Of a stretch of DNA of 52,154 bases, positions 24,039 to 34,291 are shown piece by piece. The stretch is from NCBI RefSeq assembly GCF_024753245.1, contig NZ_JANUGX010000040.1:1-52154 (forward strand), in the 5' to 3' direction. Made by a program: the position numbers and the translations under genes. How positions within the stretch are numbered: the first letter of the stretch is position 1; every line of letters begins with the position of its first letter. The notes beneath the pieces were generated by a model that was given only the letters and a program-made list of their open reading frames with translations, ran no database searches and had not been told where the DNA came from. This DNA comes from Massilia norwichensis. Its GTDB lineage: Bacteria; Pseudomonadota; Gammaproteobacteria; Burkholderiales; Burkholderiaceae_D.

Positions 24039-25574
24039 ATGCAACTTAATTCGTCTGAAATCAGCGAACTGATCAAGAGCCGCATCCAGGGCCTCGAAGG
24101 TTCGGCTGATGTTCGTAACCAAGGCACGGTGATCTCCGTCGCCGACGGTATCTGCCGCATCCATGGTCTGTCGGACGTGATGCAGGGCGAGATGCTGGAA
24201 TTCCCGGGTAACACCTTCGGTCTGGCGATGAACCTCGAGCGCGACTCGGTCGGCGCCGTGATCCTGGGTGCTTACGAGCACATCTCCGAAGGCGACACCG
24301 TCAAGACCACCGGCCGCATCCTGGAAGTCCCGGTCGGTCCGGAACTGCGTGGCCGCGTCGTCAACGCCCTGGGCCAGCCGATCGACGGCAAAGGTCCGGT
24401 CGTGACCGCCCTGACCGCCCCGATCGAAAAGATCGCCCCGGGCGTGATCGCGCGTGAATCCGTCTCGCAGCCGATGCAGACCGGCATCAAGTCGATCGAC
24501 GCGATGGTGCCGATCGGCCGTGGCCAGCGTGAGCTGATCATCGGCGACCGCCAGACCGGTAAGTCGGCTGTCGCGGTCGATGCGATCATCAACCAGAAGG
24601 GTCAGAACATGACCTGCGTGTACGTGGCGATCGGCCAGAAGGCCTCGACCATCAAGAACATCGTGCGCTCGCTGGAAGAGCATGGCGCGATGGAGTACAC
24701 CATCGTTGTTGCCGCTTCCGCTTCGGAATCGGCAGCGATGCAGTACATCTCGGCCTACTCGGGCTGCGCGATGGGCGAATACTTCCGCGACCGCGGCGAA
24801 GACGCGCTGATCGTGTACGACGACCTGTCGAAGCAGGCTGTCGCATACCGTCAGATCTCGCTGCTGCTGCGCCGTCCGCCGGGCCGCGAAGCTTACCCGG
24901 GCGACGTGTTCTACCTGCACAGCCGCCTGCTGGAGCGTGCCGCTCGCGTGAACGCCGACTACGTGTCCGCCTTCACCAACGGCGCCGTGACCGGCAAGAC
25001 CGGTTCGCTGACCGCACTGCCGATCATCGAAACCCAGGCTGGCGACGTCTCGGCATTCGTGCCGACCAACGTGATCTCGATTACCGACGGCCAGATCTTC
25101 CTGGAGACCTCGCTGTTCAACGCCGGTATCCGTCCTGCGATCAACGCCGGTATCTCGGTCTCCCGCGTTGGTGGTGCCGCACAGACGAAGGTCATCAAGG
25201 GCCTGTCCGGCGGTATCCGTACCGACCTGGCACAGTACCGTGAGCTGGCTGCGTTCGCGCAGTTCGCATCGGACCTGGACGAGTCGACCCGCAAGCAGCT
25301 GGACCGCGGTGCACGCGTGACCGAACTGCTGAAGCAGAAGCAGTACTCGCCGCTGCCGATCTCGCTGATGGCTGCATCGCTGTTCGCCGTCAACAAGGGT
25401 TATTTCGACGATATCGAAGTCAAGCGCGTGCTGGATTTCGAAGCCGGTCTGCACAACTTCCTGAAGTCCAGCCATGGCGCGCTGCTGTCGAAGATCGACG
25501 ACAGCAAAGCCCTGGACAAGGACGGCGAAGCAGCGCTGGCCGCCGCCATCGCCGACTTCAAGAAGTCGTTCTAA
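24039..25574 (+). CDS. atpA: ATP synthase F1 subunit alpha
   Basis: Non-catalytic nucleotide-binding subunit; 511 residues. Walker A GDRQTGKSA at about 170-178. The PAINAGISVSRVGGAAQ region is the ATP synthase alpha/beta signature. The start ATG follows TAGGAG. Confidence 0.99.
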   Translation: MQLNSSEISELIKSRIQGLEGSADVRNQGTVISVADGICRIHGLSDVMQGEMLEFPGNTFGLAMNLERDSVGAVILGAYEHISEGDTVKTTGRILEVPVGPELRGRVVNALGQPIDGKGPVVTALTAPIEKIAPGVIARESVSQPMQTGIKSIDAMVPIGRGQRELIIGDRQTGKSAVAVDAIINQKGQNMTCVYVAIGQKASTIKNIVRSLEEHGAMEYTIVVAASASESAAMQYISAYSGCAMGEYFRDRGEDALIVYDDLSKQAVAYRQISLLLRRPPGREAYPGDVFYLHSRLLERAARVNADYVSAFTNGAVTGKTGSLTALPIIETQAGDVSAFVPTNVISITDGQIFLETSLFNAGIRPAINAGISVSRVGGAAQTKVIKGLSGGIRTDLAQYRELAAFAQFASDLDESTRKQLDRGARVTELLKQKQYSPLPISLMAASLFAVNKGYFDDIEVKRVLDFEAGLHNFLKSSHGALLSKIDDSKALDKDGEAALAAAIADFKKSF

Positions 25575-25636
25575 GCGCGGCTATCTGATGGAATGCGGGG
25601 CCGGGGCAACCCGGTCCCTATAAGGAGTAAGGGCTC

Positions 25637-26518
25637 ATGGCAGCAGGCAAAGAGATACGTGGCAAGATCAAAAGCGTAGAAAATACGAAGAAGATCACCA
25701 AGGCGATGGAAATGGTCGCCGCGTCCAAGATGCGCAAGGCGCAGGACCGGATGCGCGCCGCCCGTCCCTACAGCGAGAAGGTCCGCAACATCACGGCCAA
25801 CCTCGCCACTGCGAACCCGGAGTACACCCACGCGTTCATGGCCAATGCCAAGGACACGAAAGCGAAAGCCGTCGGCTTCATCGTCGTCACGACCGACAAG
25901 GGTCTGTGCGGCGGCATGAATACCAACGTGCTGCGCCAGGTGACGCAGAAGACCCGCGAGCTGGAAGCCGCGGGCAATCGCATTGAAGTCGTTGCAATCG
26001 GCAACAAGGGTCTGGGCTTCCTCGGCCGTATCGGCGTGAAGGTGGTCTCGAGTGTCACGCAAATCGGCGACACCCCGCACCTGGACAAGCTGATCGGCCC
26101 GATCAAGGTCATGCTCGACGCTTACCAGGATGGTCAGCTGGACGCGGTGTACCTGTGCTACACCAAGTTCATCAACACCATGCGCCAGGAACCGGTGGTC
26201 GAGCAACTGCTCCCGCTGCCGGCCGGACGCCTAGAGGCGGATGCCGGTGCCCACGCATGGGACTACATCTACGAGCCGGACGCGCAAGTGGTCATCGACG
26301 AGCTCCTGATGCGCTACGTCGAAGCGCTGATCTACCAGTCGGTGGCAGAGAACCTGGCGTCCGAGCAGTCGGCACGCATGGTGGCAATGAAGGCCGCAAC
26401 CGACAACGCGGGCAACGTCATCGGCGAGCTGAAGCTGGTCTACAACAAGACCCGCCAGGCAGCGATTACCAAAGAACTCTCGGAGATCGTCTCCGGCGCG
26501 GCTGCGATCAGCAGCTAA
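25637..26518 (+). CDS. atpG: ATP synthase F1 subunit gamma
   Basis: Central rotor shaft; 293 residues. The N-terminal coiled coil (GKEIRGKIKSVENTKKITKA) and the C-terminal helix (ITKELSEIVSGAAAI) are the conserved ends, and TTDKGLCGGMN is a family motif near 90. RBS AAGGAG precedes ATG. Confidence 0.98.
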   Translation: MAAGKEIRGKIKSVENTKKITKAMEMVAASKMRKAQDRMRAARPYSEKVRNITANLATANPEYTHAFMANAKDTKAKAVGFIVVTTDKGLCGGMNTNVLRQVTQKTRELEAAGNRIEVVAIGNKGLGFLGRIGVKVVSSVTQIGDTPHLDKLIGPIKVMLDAYQDGQLDAVYLCYTKFINTMRQEPVVEQLLPLPAGRLEADAGAHAWDYIYEPDAQVVIDELLMRYVEALIYQSVAENLASEQSARMVAMKAATDNAGNVIGELKLVYNKTRQAAITKELSEIVSGAAAISS

Positions 26519-26572
26519 GCCAGGCAAGCGAACTCACGTAACGACATTAAAACTATATCTGAAGGAACGAAC

Positions 26573-27976
<1,404 letters not shown>

Positions 27977-27998
27977 TTAGCCACTTCAGAGGACACTT

Positions 27999-28424
27999 AT
28001 GGCAAACACACTTCACGTAGACGTCGTTTCGGCCGAAGAGCAGATCTTCTCGGGCGAAGCCGAGTTCGTCGCGTTGCCGGGTGAATCGGGTGAGCTGGGT
28101 ATCTACCCGATGCACACCCCCTTGATCACGCGTATCCGTCCGGGCGCCGTGCGCATCAAAGTGCCGGGCCAGACCGAAGACGAATTCGTCTTCGTCGCCG
28201 GCGGCATCCTGGAAGTCCAGCCGAAAGGCGTGACCGTCCTGGCCGACACCGCGATCCGCGGCGCCGATCTGGACGAGGCGAAAGCCCAGGAAGCCAAGCG
28301 CAAGGCGGAAGAGCTGATGCTGAACAAGGACTCGCAGATCGACTACGCCAAGGCGCAAGCCGAACTGGCGGCGGCGATCGCCCAGCTGGCGGCCATCGCC
28401 AAGCTGCGTCACAAGGGCCGCTGA
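27999..28424 (+). CDS. atpC: ATP synthase F1 subunit epsilon
   Basis: Rotor subunit that inhibits ATP hydrolysis; 141 residues. N-terminal beta sandwich (LHVDVVSAEEQIFSGEAEFV, GELGIYPMHTPLIT) and a C-terminal pair of Ala-rich helices. Last gene of the operon, followed by a terminator. Confidence 0.98.
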   Translation: MANTLHVDVVSAEEQIFSGEAEFVALPGESGELGIYPMHTPLITRIRPGAVRIKVPGQTEDEFVFVAGGILEVQPKGVTVLADTAIRGADLDEAKAQEAKRKAEELMLNKDSQIDYAKAQAELAAAIAQLAAIAKLRHKGR

Positions 28425-28452
28425 TTTCAGCGTTCATCTTGTGATGAAAAAG

Positions 28453-28478
28453 AAGGCAGCCTGCGGGCTGCCTTTTTT
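28453..28478 (+). terminator. Rho-independent terminator of the atp operon
   Basis: 9-bp perfect stem AAGGCAGCC/GGCTGCCTT with a TGCG loop, then six Ts, 29 bp past the atpC stop. Confidence 0.93.
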
Positions 28479-28556
28479 ATTATCTGCCGTTCTGGAAATA
28501 CGGCCTCTCGTCCTCATCTAGCGTGGATTACAACGAATGGCTTGAAAGGACGGACC

Positions 28557-29069
28557 ATGAAACAAGAAACCGCAATCCTCGCAGGCGGCTGCTTCTGGGG
28601 CATGCAGGACCTGATCCGCAAGATGCCGGGCGTGCTGTCGACCCGGGTCGGCTATTCCGGCGGCGATGTGCCGAACGCCACCTACCGCAACCACGGCACG
28701 CACGCCGAGGCGATCGAGATCGTGTTCGACCCGGAGCGAATCAGCTACCGGCGCCTGCTCGAGTTCTTCTTCCAGATCCACGACCCCAGCACCGCCAACC
28801 GCCAGGGCAACGATATCGGCGCCAGCTACCGCTCCGCGATCTTTTATACGGACGAGGCACAGAAAGAAGTCGCATTGGCCACGATCCAGGACGTCGACGC
28901 CTCCGGCCTCTGGCCCGGCAAGGTCGTGACCGAAGTGAAACCCGCCGGCCCGTTCTGGGAAGCGGAACCGGAGCACCAGGATTACCTGGTCAAGCATCCG
29001 AACGGCTATACCTGTCACTTCATCCGCAAGGATTGGCGCCTGCCTCAGCGCAACGAAAGCGCCGCCTGA
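28557..29069 (+). CDS. msrA: Peptide methionine sulfoxide reductase MsrA
   Basis: Reduces the S form of methionine sulfoxide in proteins. From ATG 28557 it has 170 residues. The catalytic motif GCFWG has Cys12; TRVGYSGGDVPNATYRNHGTH is the conserved stretch with GYSGG and His. The C-terminus (HPNGYTCHFIRKDW) holds one further Cys as a likely resolving residue. ATG 28557 is preferred to TTG 28542 because AAAGGA ends 6 bases before it. No signal peptide, so cytoplasmic. Confidence 0.96.
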   Translation: MKQETAILAGGCFWGMQDLIRKMPGVLSTRVGYSGGDVPNATYRNHGTHAEAIEIVFDPERISYRRLLEFFFQIHDPSTANRQGNDIGASYRSAIFYTDEAQKEVALATIQDVDASGLWPGKVVTEVKPAGPFWEAEPEHQDYLVKHPNGYTCHFIRKDWRLPQRNESAA

Positions 29070-29210
29070 ATCCTGGCGCTCCGGCACCGCTCATCCTCTT
29101 GATGCGACCGCTCATCGGCGCCATGTCCCGGTCGTCGTAAACGCATTGCCGGGGATACCGACAGCTTCTATCTTGTCTCGACCACAACAACCGAGAGAGA
29201 AGGAGCCGTC

Positions 29211-30869
29211 ATGTTCAAGCCGTCCCCCGTCTGCGCCGCCATCGCCGTCCTGCTGGCCGCGCCCCTGGTCCATGCCGCGCCCGAACTTGCCGAGGATGTG
29301 GCGGCGCGCATCGACCAGGTGCTGTCCGCGACTTATAAAGCCGATGCGCCGGGCGCCACCGTCATCGTGGTCAAGGACGGCAAGACCCTGCTGCGCAAGG
29401 CTTACGGCCTGGCCGACGTCGAGCGCAAGCTGCCCCTGGCGGCGGACACGCCGATGCGTCTCGGCTCGATCACCAAGCAGTTCACCTCGACCGCGATCCT
29501 GATGCTGGTCGACGAAGGCAGGATCCGCCTGGACGACGACATCACGGTCTACCTGCCGGACTATCCGACCCAGGGTAAAAAAATCACGATCGAGCACCTG
29601 CTGACCCATACCTCGGGCATCGTCAGCTATACCGGCAAGCCGGGCTATGCGCTCGCCATGCAGAAGGACCTGACGGTGCAGCAGATGGTCGACAGCTTCA
29701 AGAACGATCCGCTGGATTTCGCACCGGGCTCGCGCTACAAGTACAACAACTCCGGCTATTTCCTGCTGGGCGCCATCATCGAGAAGGTGTCCGGCAAAAC
29801 CTACGACAAGTTCGTCGAGGAGCGCATCTTCGTGCCGCTGGGGATGACGCGCAGCGCCTACGAGGGGCACGAGCGCGATAAAACGCCGCGCGCCCAGGGA
29901 TATACCCGTGCGCCCGAGGGCTTCCAGCCGTCCAAGCCGATCAGCATGACGCAGCCGTATGCGGCCGGTTCGCTGGTGTCGACCGTCGACGACCTGGCGC
30001 GCTGGGACGCCGCCGTCAGCAGCGGCAAGCTGTTGCAAGCCGGGAGCTGGCAGCGCGCCTTCACGCCCTATACGCTGAGCACGGGCAGCAGCACCGGTTA
30101 CGGCTACGGCTGGGAGACCGGCACGCTGCGCGGCGCGCAGATGATCGGCCACGGCGGCGGCATCCCCGGTTTCAACAGCTTCGCGCTGCGCCTGCCGGCC
30201 GAGAAGCTGTATGTGGCGGTCCTGAGCAACGTCGATTCCGGCATGGCGCCGGCCAGCGAGGCAGCGTATAAAGCGGCCGCGATCGCGATTGGCAAGCCCT
30301 TCCCGGACTACCAGGCGCGCAAGCTCGATCCGAAACTGCTGGATGCCTATGCCGGCGTGTACCGCGCCGAGGGGAGCGACACCCGCACCGTGCGCCGCGA
30401 CGGCGAGCGCCTGGTGCTGCAGCGCGCCGGCCGGCCGCCGGTCACGCTGCAGGCTTATTCCGAGACCAGCTTCTTCGTCCCGGATTCGCTGCAATCCTTC
30501 GAGTTCAGCCGCGATGCCCAGGGCAGGGTGAGCCAGCTGGTGGTGCACAACCCGACCGCCGACCAGGTCAACCCGCGCATCGGCGACGCCCCGCCGCAAC
30601 GCGTGGCGGTCAGGATCGACCATGCCAGATTCGATGCCTACGCCGGCCGCTACCAGCTGACGCCGGGCTTCGTGATCGAGCTTAGCCGCGACGGTGACCG
30701 CTATTGGACCCAGGCCAGCGGCCAGGGCAAGGTCGAGGTGTTCGCACTGAACGAAAAAACCTTCTTTTCGAACGCAGTGGATGCGGAGCTGCGCTTCGAC
30801 GATGCCAAGCCCGGGCAACTGGTGCTGGCCCAGGGCGGTCGCGAGCTCAAGGGCGCGAAGCTGCCGTGA
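29211..30869 (+). CDS. Serine hydrolase, class C beta-lactamase fold
   Basis: Secreted or periplasmic beta-lactamase-related hydrolase/peptidase; 552 residues with a signal peptide at 1-22 (ending LVHA). The active-site S-x-x-K is Ser86-Ile-Thr-Lys89, the Y-x-N motif is Tyr178-Asn-Asn180, and HGGGIPG near 318 replaces the K-T-G box. Residues about 375-552 form an additional C-terminal domain of lipocalin-like beta character, often seen in esterase or D-aminopeptidase members. Substrate unknown; a true beta-lactamase role is unlikely. It overlaps the convergent amidase end by 23 bp. Confidence 0.9.
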   Translation: MFKPSPVCAAIAVLLAAPLVHAAPELAEDVAARIDQVLSATYKADAPGATVIVVKDGKTLLRKAYGLADVERKLPLAADTPMRLGSITKQFTSTAILMLVDEGRIRLDDDITVYLPDYPTQGKKITIEHLLTHTSGIVSYTGKPGYALAMQKDLTVQQMVDSFKNDPLDFAPGSRYKYNNSGYFLLGAIIEKVSGKTYDKFVEERIFVPLGMTRSAYEGHERDKTPRAQGYTRAPEGFQPSKPISMTQPYAAGSLVSTVDDLARWDAAVSSGKLLQAGSWQRAFTPYTLSTGSSTGYGYGWETGTLRGAQMIGHGGGIPGFNSFALRLPAEKLYVAVLSNVDSGMAPASEAAYKAAAIAIGKPFPDYQARKLDPKLLDAYAGVYRAEGSDTRTVRRDGERLVLQRAGRPPVTLQAYSETSFFVPDSLQSFEFSRDAQGRVSQLVVHNPTADQVNPRIGDAPPQRVAVRIDHARFDAYAGRYQLTPGFVIELSRDGDRYWTQASGQGKVEVFALNEKTFFSNAVDAELRFDDAKPGQLVLAQGGRELKGAKLP

Positions 30870-31500
30870 TGGCGGACGCGGACGGTGCAGCTTGCGCCTG
30901 CGCCTGCGCCAGCCGCAAGGCCACCTTGTGCCGGAAATAACCTTCCTGTACGTAGCGGTACAGGTTGGCGCCGGGGCACACGGTCTGGTTCGAAAAATCG
31001 CGGTGGCTGGCGATATGGTCCAGCGTCACGCCATATTTATCCGCCAGCATCGCCATCAGCCGCACCACGGCATCCAGCTGCTGCTGGTTCGGCTCGACTT
31101 CCTCGAAGTTCCCGACCACTTCGATCAGCGCGTGTCCGAGCGGGTCGTACTCCGTATTGGTATCGCCGGCGTACTCGATCTTGCGGCCTTCGTAGATATG
31201 GCCGTCGAGGTCGATGATGTAGTGGTAGGGGATGTCCAGCCAGTGCTTGGTATTGCGCGACCAGGTCTGCAGGTTGCGCAGGTATTGGCGCGGATCGGTG
31301 CCCGCCTTATACGGTTCGCCCTGGTGGTGCAGGGTGATGTGGGTGATCGTCTGGCGGCGGGCCCGGGCGGCGTCGGCCGGCGTGCCGCCCCAGGCGCCGA
31401 CCGGAACGATCTCCTGTTCGACTTGGGCGAGGGTCTGGGCCGAAGCCGGGAAGGCACTGAATAACAGCAGGGAGAAGGCGAGAGCAGGGCGAAGAGTCAT
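30847..31500 (-). CDS. Secreted N-acetylmuramoyl-L-alanine amidase (PGRP/amidase_2 fold)
   Basis: Zn-dependent cleavage of the peptide stem from peptidoglycan. From 31500 it has 217 residues with a signal peptide (MTLRPALAFSLLLFSAFPASA, cleaved about residue 21). The zinc and catalytic set of the family is visible: THITLHH (first His), YHYIIDLDG (Tyr), and SHRDFSNQTVCPG (second His and Cys). A start four codons earlier (31512) is possible; neither has a good RBS. An open frame continues further upstream, but that part is antisense to the CoA-binding gene. Confidence 0.85.
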   Translation of the reverse strand: MTLRPALAFSLLLFSAFPASAQTLAQVEQEIVPVGAWGGTPADAARARRQTITHITLHHQGEPYKAGTDPRQYLRNLQTWSRNTKHWLDIPYHYIIDLDGHIYEGRKIEYAGDTNTEYDPLGHALIEVVGNFEEVEPNQQQLDAVVRLMAMLADKYGVTLDHIASHRDFSNQTVCPGANLYRYVQEGYFRHKVALRLAQAQAQAAPSASAITAASRP

Positions 31501-31572
31501 GTGTGGTGTCATGCGCCGGAGCGCCGTATAAAACTGATAAGCTAGACGTGACCATAACATAGCGAGCCCAGC

Positions 31573-32001
31573 ATGCGAACCATCGAACAAATCCTTCACT
31601 CCGCCAAGACCGTGGCCGTGGTCGGCATGTCGAACAAACCCGAGCGTGCCAGCTACGAGGTGGCGGAATACCTGCAGTCGCAAGGCTACGAGATCCTGCC
31701 GGTGAACCCGGCCTATGCCGGCCAGGAAATCCTCGGCCGCAGCGTCTACGCGAGCCTGCAGGAAGCCGCCGACGCGCTGGCCAGGGATGGCCGCCGCATC
31801 GACGTGGTCGACGTGTTCCGCAAGGCCGAGGACGTGCCGCCGGTGGCCAAGGATGCGATCGACGTGCGCGCCGGCGCGCTGTGGATGCAGCTCGGGATCG
31901 AGAACCAGGCCGCGGCCGACCTGGCGCGCGCCGCCGGCCTGGACGTCGTCATGAACCATTGCATGCTGGTCGAGCACCGCAGGCTCGGCGCACAGGCATG
32001 A
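31573..32001 (+). CDS. CoA-binding domain protein (YccU-like)
   Basis: Single Rossmann-type CoA_binding domain of 142 residues: TVAVVGMSNKPERASYEVAEYL is the nucleotide loop, and ALWMQLGIENQAAADLARAAG followed by VVMNHCMLVEH is the family C-terminal signature. The exact role is unknown. It overlaps ppk2 by 4 bp (ATGA). Confidence 0.92.
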   Translation: MRTIEQILHSAKTVAVVGMSNKPERASYEVAEYLQSQGYEILPVNPAYAGQEILGRSVYASLQEAADALARDGRRIDVVDVFRKAEDVPPVAKDAIDVRAGALWMQLGIENQAAADLARAAGLDVVMNHCMLVEHRRLGAQA

Positions 32002-32819
32002 ATGCCCTCGAGCGCTTCCGGGCGCCGAAGAACCCCAAATTGCGCGACGAGGATGCGGGCCTCACGCCGCTGCGCGAAAAGAACGGCGAGGGCGGCACCA
32101 AGCAGCGCGAGCGAGCACTCACTGCCGAGCTGATCGGCCAGGTGGCGCATTTCCAGGAAATGCTGTTCGCCAGCCGCAAGCAGAAACTGCTGCTGATCCT
32201 GCAGGGCATGGACACCTCCGGCAAGGATGGCACCACGCGCGTGCTGTTCTCGCAGATCAGTCCGATGGGTATCCGGGCCACCGGCTTTGCCGCCCCGAGC
32301 GAGCGCGAACGGGCCCACGATTACCTGTGGCGGGTGCACGCGCACGTACCGGGCAATGGCATGATCGCCGTGTTCAACCGCAGCCATTACGAAGACGTGC
32401 TGGTGCCGCGCGTGCTGGGCGATATCGACGGCAAGGAGACCAAGCGCCGCCACGCCCAGATCCGCGACTTCGAGCGCATGTTATCCGAGACCGGCACCAC
32501 GATCATGAAGGTGTTTTTGCACATCTCGAAGGACGAGCAGAAGAAGCGCCTGCAGGAGCGCCTGGACGACCCCGAAAAGCACTGGAAGTTCGACCCCACC
32601 GATTTGACCGTGCGCGCACAATGGGATGCCTACCAGCGCGCCTACGAGGATGCGATCGCCGTCACCAACGCCGATCACGCGCCCTGGTATATCGTGCCCG
32701 CCGATTCCAAGACCCACCGCAACCTGATCGTCGCCAACCTGGTGCTGGAGACCATGCGGGGCATGAAGCTGTCGTGGCCGGCACCGAAGGCCGACCTCGA
32801 CAAGCTCAAGGTGGAATAG
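31998..32819 (+). CDS. ppk2: Polyphosphate kinase 2 family protein
   Basis: Transfers phosphate between polyphosphate and nucleotides. From ATG 31998 it has 273 residues with one PPK2 domain. Walker A is GMDTSGKDGTTR (about 75-86), the Walker B region is VFNRSHYEDVLVPR, and the lid contains the Arg/Lys-rich KRRHAQIRDFERML. Single-domain PPK2 enzymes phosphorylate NMP and/or NDP; which one is not readable here. The ATG overlaps the upstream stop, so the longer frame starting at 31881 is not used. Confidence 0.94.
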   Translation: MNALERFRAPKNPKLRDEDAGLTPLREKNGEGGTKQRERALTAELIGQVAHFQEMLFASRKQKLLLILQGMDTSGKDGTTRVLFSQISPMGIRATGFAAPSERERAHDYLWRVHAHVPGNGMIAVFNRSHYEDVLVPRVLGDIDGKETKRRHAQIRDFERMLSETGTTIMKVFLHISKDEQKKRLQERLDDPEKHWKFDPTDLTVRAQWDAYQRAYEDAIAVTNADHAPWYIVPADSKTHRNLIVANLVLETMRGMKLSWPAPKADLDKLKVE

Positions 32820-32858
32820 AATGGGATTTTATTAACCCCTAATCTGCCCACTGCCGCC

Positions 32859-33461
32859 ATGTCCAAGACCTCCGTCCTGCTGCTTTCCCTCGGCGCCGCT
32901 GTCGTTTCCACCCTGGCCGCCAGTGTGCCGGCCCAGGCCCAGAGCGCATCGAGCACCGCCGCATCGGCTACCTCGGCGGCCTCCTGCCCGGCCGTGCTGA
33001 AGCACACCTTCAAGCGCCTGCAGGACGAGGCGCCGCAGGACCTGTGCCAGTACAGCGGCAAGGTGGTGCTGGTGGTGAACACGGCCAGCTACTGCGGCTA
33101 CACCCCGCAGTACGAGGGCCTGGAAGCGCTGTACGCGAAATATGCCGCGCGCGGCCTGGTGGTGCTGGGCTTCCCCTCGAACGATTTCAAGCAGGAGTCC
33201 GAGGACGCCAAGAAGATCGCCGACCTCTGCTACAACACCTATGGCGTGAAATTCCCGATGTTCGCCACCACCCCGGTCACGGGCGCGGCGGCGAATCCGC
33301 TGTACGTCGACCTGATCAAGGCCACCGGCAACCAGCCCAAGTGGAATTTCAACAAATACCTGATCGACCGTCACGGCAAGGTGCTCGACTACTTCCCGAG
33401 CAAGGTTACGCCGCAGGATCCGGCGCTGGTCGCCAAGATCGAGCAGGCGCTGGGCGGCTGA
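32859..33461 (+). CDS. Periplasmic glutathione peroxidase-like protein (Cys type)
   Basis: Thiol peroxidase; 200 residues with a signal peptide (about 1-27, ending PAQAQ) and a low-complexity Ser/Ala linker. The peroxidatic Cys79 lies in NTASYCGYTPQYEGLEALY. FPSNDF replaces the common FPCNQF, so the usual second Cys of this motif is missing. KWNFNKYLID holds the conserved Trp and Asn. A further Cys in LCYNTYGVKFP may act as resolving residue. Export to the periplasm is less common in this family. Confidence 0.9.
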   Translation: MSKTSVLLLSLGAAVVSTLAASVPAQAQSASSTAASATSAASCPAVLKHTFKRLQDEAPQDLCQYSGKVVLVVNTASYCGYTPQYEGLEALYAKYAARGLVVLGFPSNDFKQESEDAKKIADLCYNTYGVKFPMFATTPVTGAAANPLYVDLIKATGNQPKWNFNKYLIDRHGKVLDYFPSKVTPQDPALVAKIEQALGG

Positions 33462-33511
33462 GCAGCTGCCTCCGGAACCGGGCGCAATACCCCGGTTCTG
33501 ATCATGGTTAT

Positions 33512-33525
33512 TTGATGCACATCAA
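33512..33525. promoter_or_regulatory. FNR/ANR-type box upstream of ompW
   Basis: TTGATGCACATCAA is a perfect match to the TTGAT-N4-ATCAA consensus, 68 bp before the ompW start. E. coli ompW is known to be controlled by FNR, so oxygen-linked control here is likely. Confidence 0.75.
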
Positions 33526-33592
33526 CGACTCTGTTGCGGTGCGTCAAATACACTTTTCTTCGCCAAACAACAACACGAAGAAAGGTTTCACC

Positions 33593-34204
33593 ATGAAAAA
33601 GTCGATCCTGAGCATGATGATTGCCGTCCTGAGCTTTACCGCGACGGCGGCGATGGCGCAGGAGTCGCCCTGGCTGGTCCGGGCGCGTGCCGTGCACATC
33701 GATCCGGCCGACAAGTCCGATCCGGTCGGCGGCAGCGGCGCCAGCGACCGCCTGCACGTCAGCGACAAATGGATTCCCGAAGTCGACATCTCCTACTTCT
33801 TCACGCCGCACTGGGCTGCGGAACTGATCCTGACCTATCCGCAGAAGCACACCGTGACCCTGGACGGCGCCAGCATCGGCAGCTTCAAGCACCTGCCGCC
33901 GACGCTCACCGCGCAGTACCACTTCCTGCCCGGCACCGCCATCGACCCGTATGTGGGCGCGGGCCTGAACTACACGCTGCTGTCCAAGGTGGAACTGCTG
34001 AACGGCGCCGCACGGCTCGAGCATGACAGTGTCGGCCTGGCGTTGCAGGCCGGCGTCGACTTCAGGATCGACAGCCGCTGGTCGGTCAACCTGGACATCA
34101 AGAAGGTGCAGATCCGCAGCGACGTCGAGATCGCCGGCGCGCGCGCCAGCCGCGTGAAGGTCGACCCGGTCCTGCTGGGCCTGGGCGTCGGCTACCGCTT
34201 CTAA
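33593..34204 (+). CDS. ompW: Outer-membrane protein OmpW family
   Basis: Eight-stranded outer-membrane barrel; 203 residues with a signal peptide (1-22, ending AMAQ). ESPWLVRARAVHIDPADKSD opens the mature protein as in OmpW; YFFTPHWAAELILTYPQKH and YHFLPGTAIDPYVGAGLNYT are family stretches, and it ends in the terminal Phe (GVGYRF) needed for Bam recognition. AAAGG stands 8 bases before ATG. It likely forms a hydrophobic channel. Confidence 0.95.
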   Translation: MKKSILSMMIAVLSFTATAAMAQESPWLVRARAVHIDPADKSDPVGGSGASDRLHVSDKWIPEVDISYFFTPHWAAELILTYPQKHTVTLDGASIGSFKHLPPTLTAQYHFLPGTAIDPYVGAGLNYTLLSKVELLNGAARLEHDSVGLALQAGVDFRIDSRWSVNLDIKKVQIRSDVEIAGARASRVKVDPVLLGLGVGYRF

Positions 34205-34259
34205 GCCGCATCGAAAAGTTACCGCTTTCTCCAAGCGTACCGGTTCTGGCCGGTTTTAC

Positions 34260-34282
34260 GCCGGCCTCGCGCCGGCTTTTTT
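34260..34282 (+). terminator. Rho-independent terminator after ompW
   Basis: GCCGGC stem (34260-34265 with 34271-34276), CTCGC loop, then six Ts, 56 bp past the ompW stop and just before the convergent pabBC end. Confidence 0.85.
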
Positions 34283-34291
34283 GCGCTTGTC

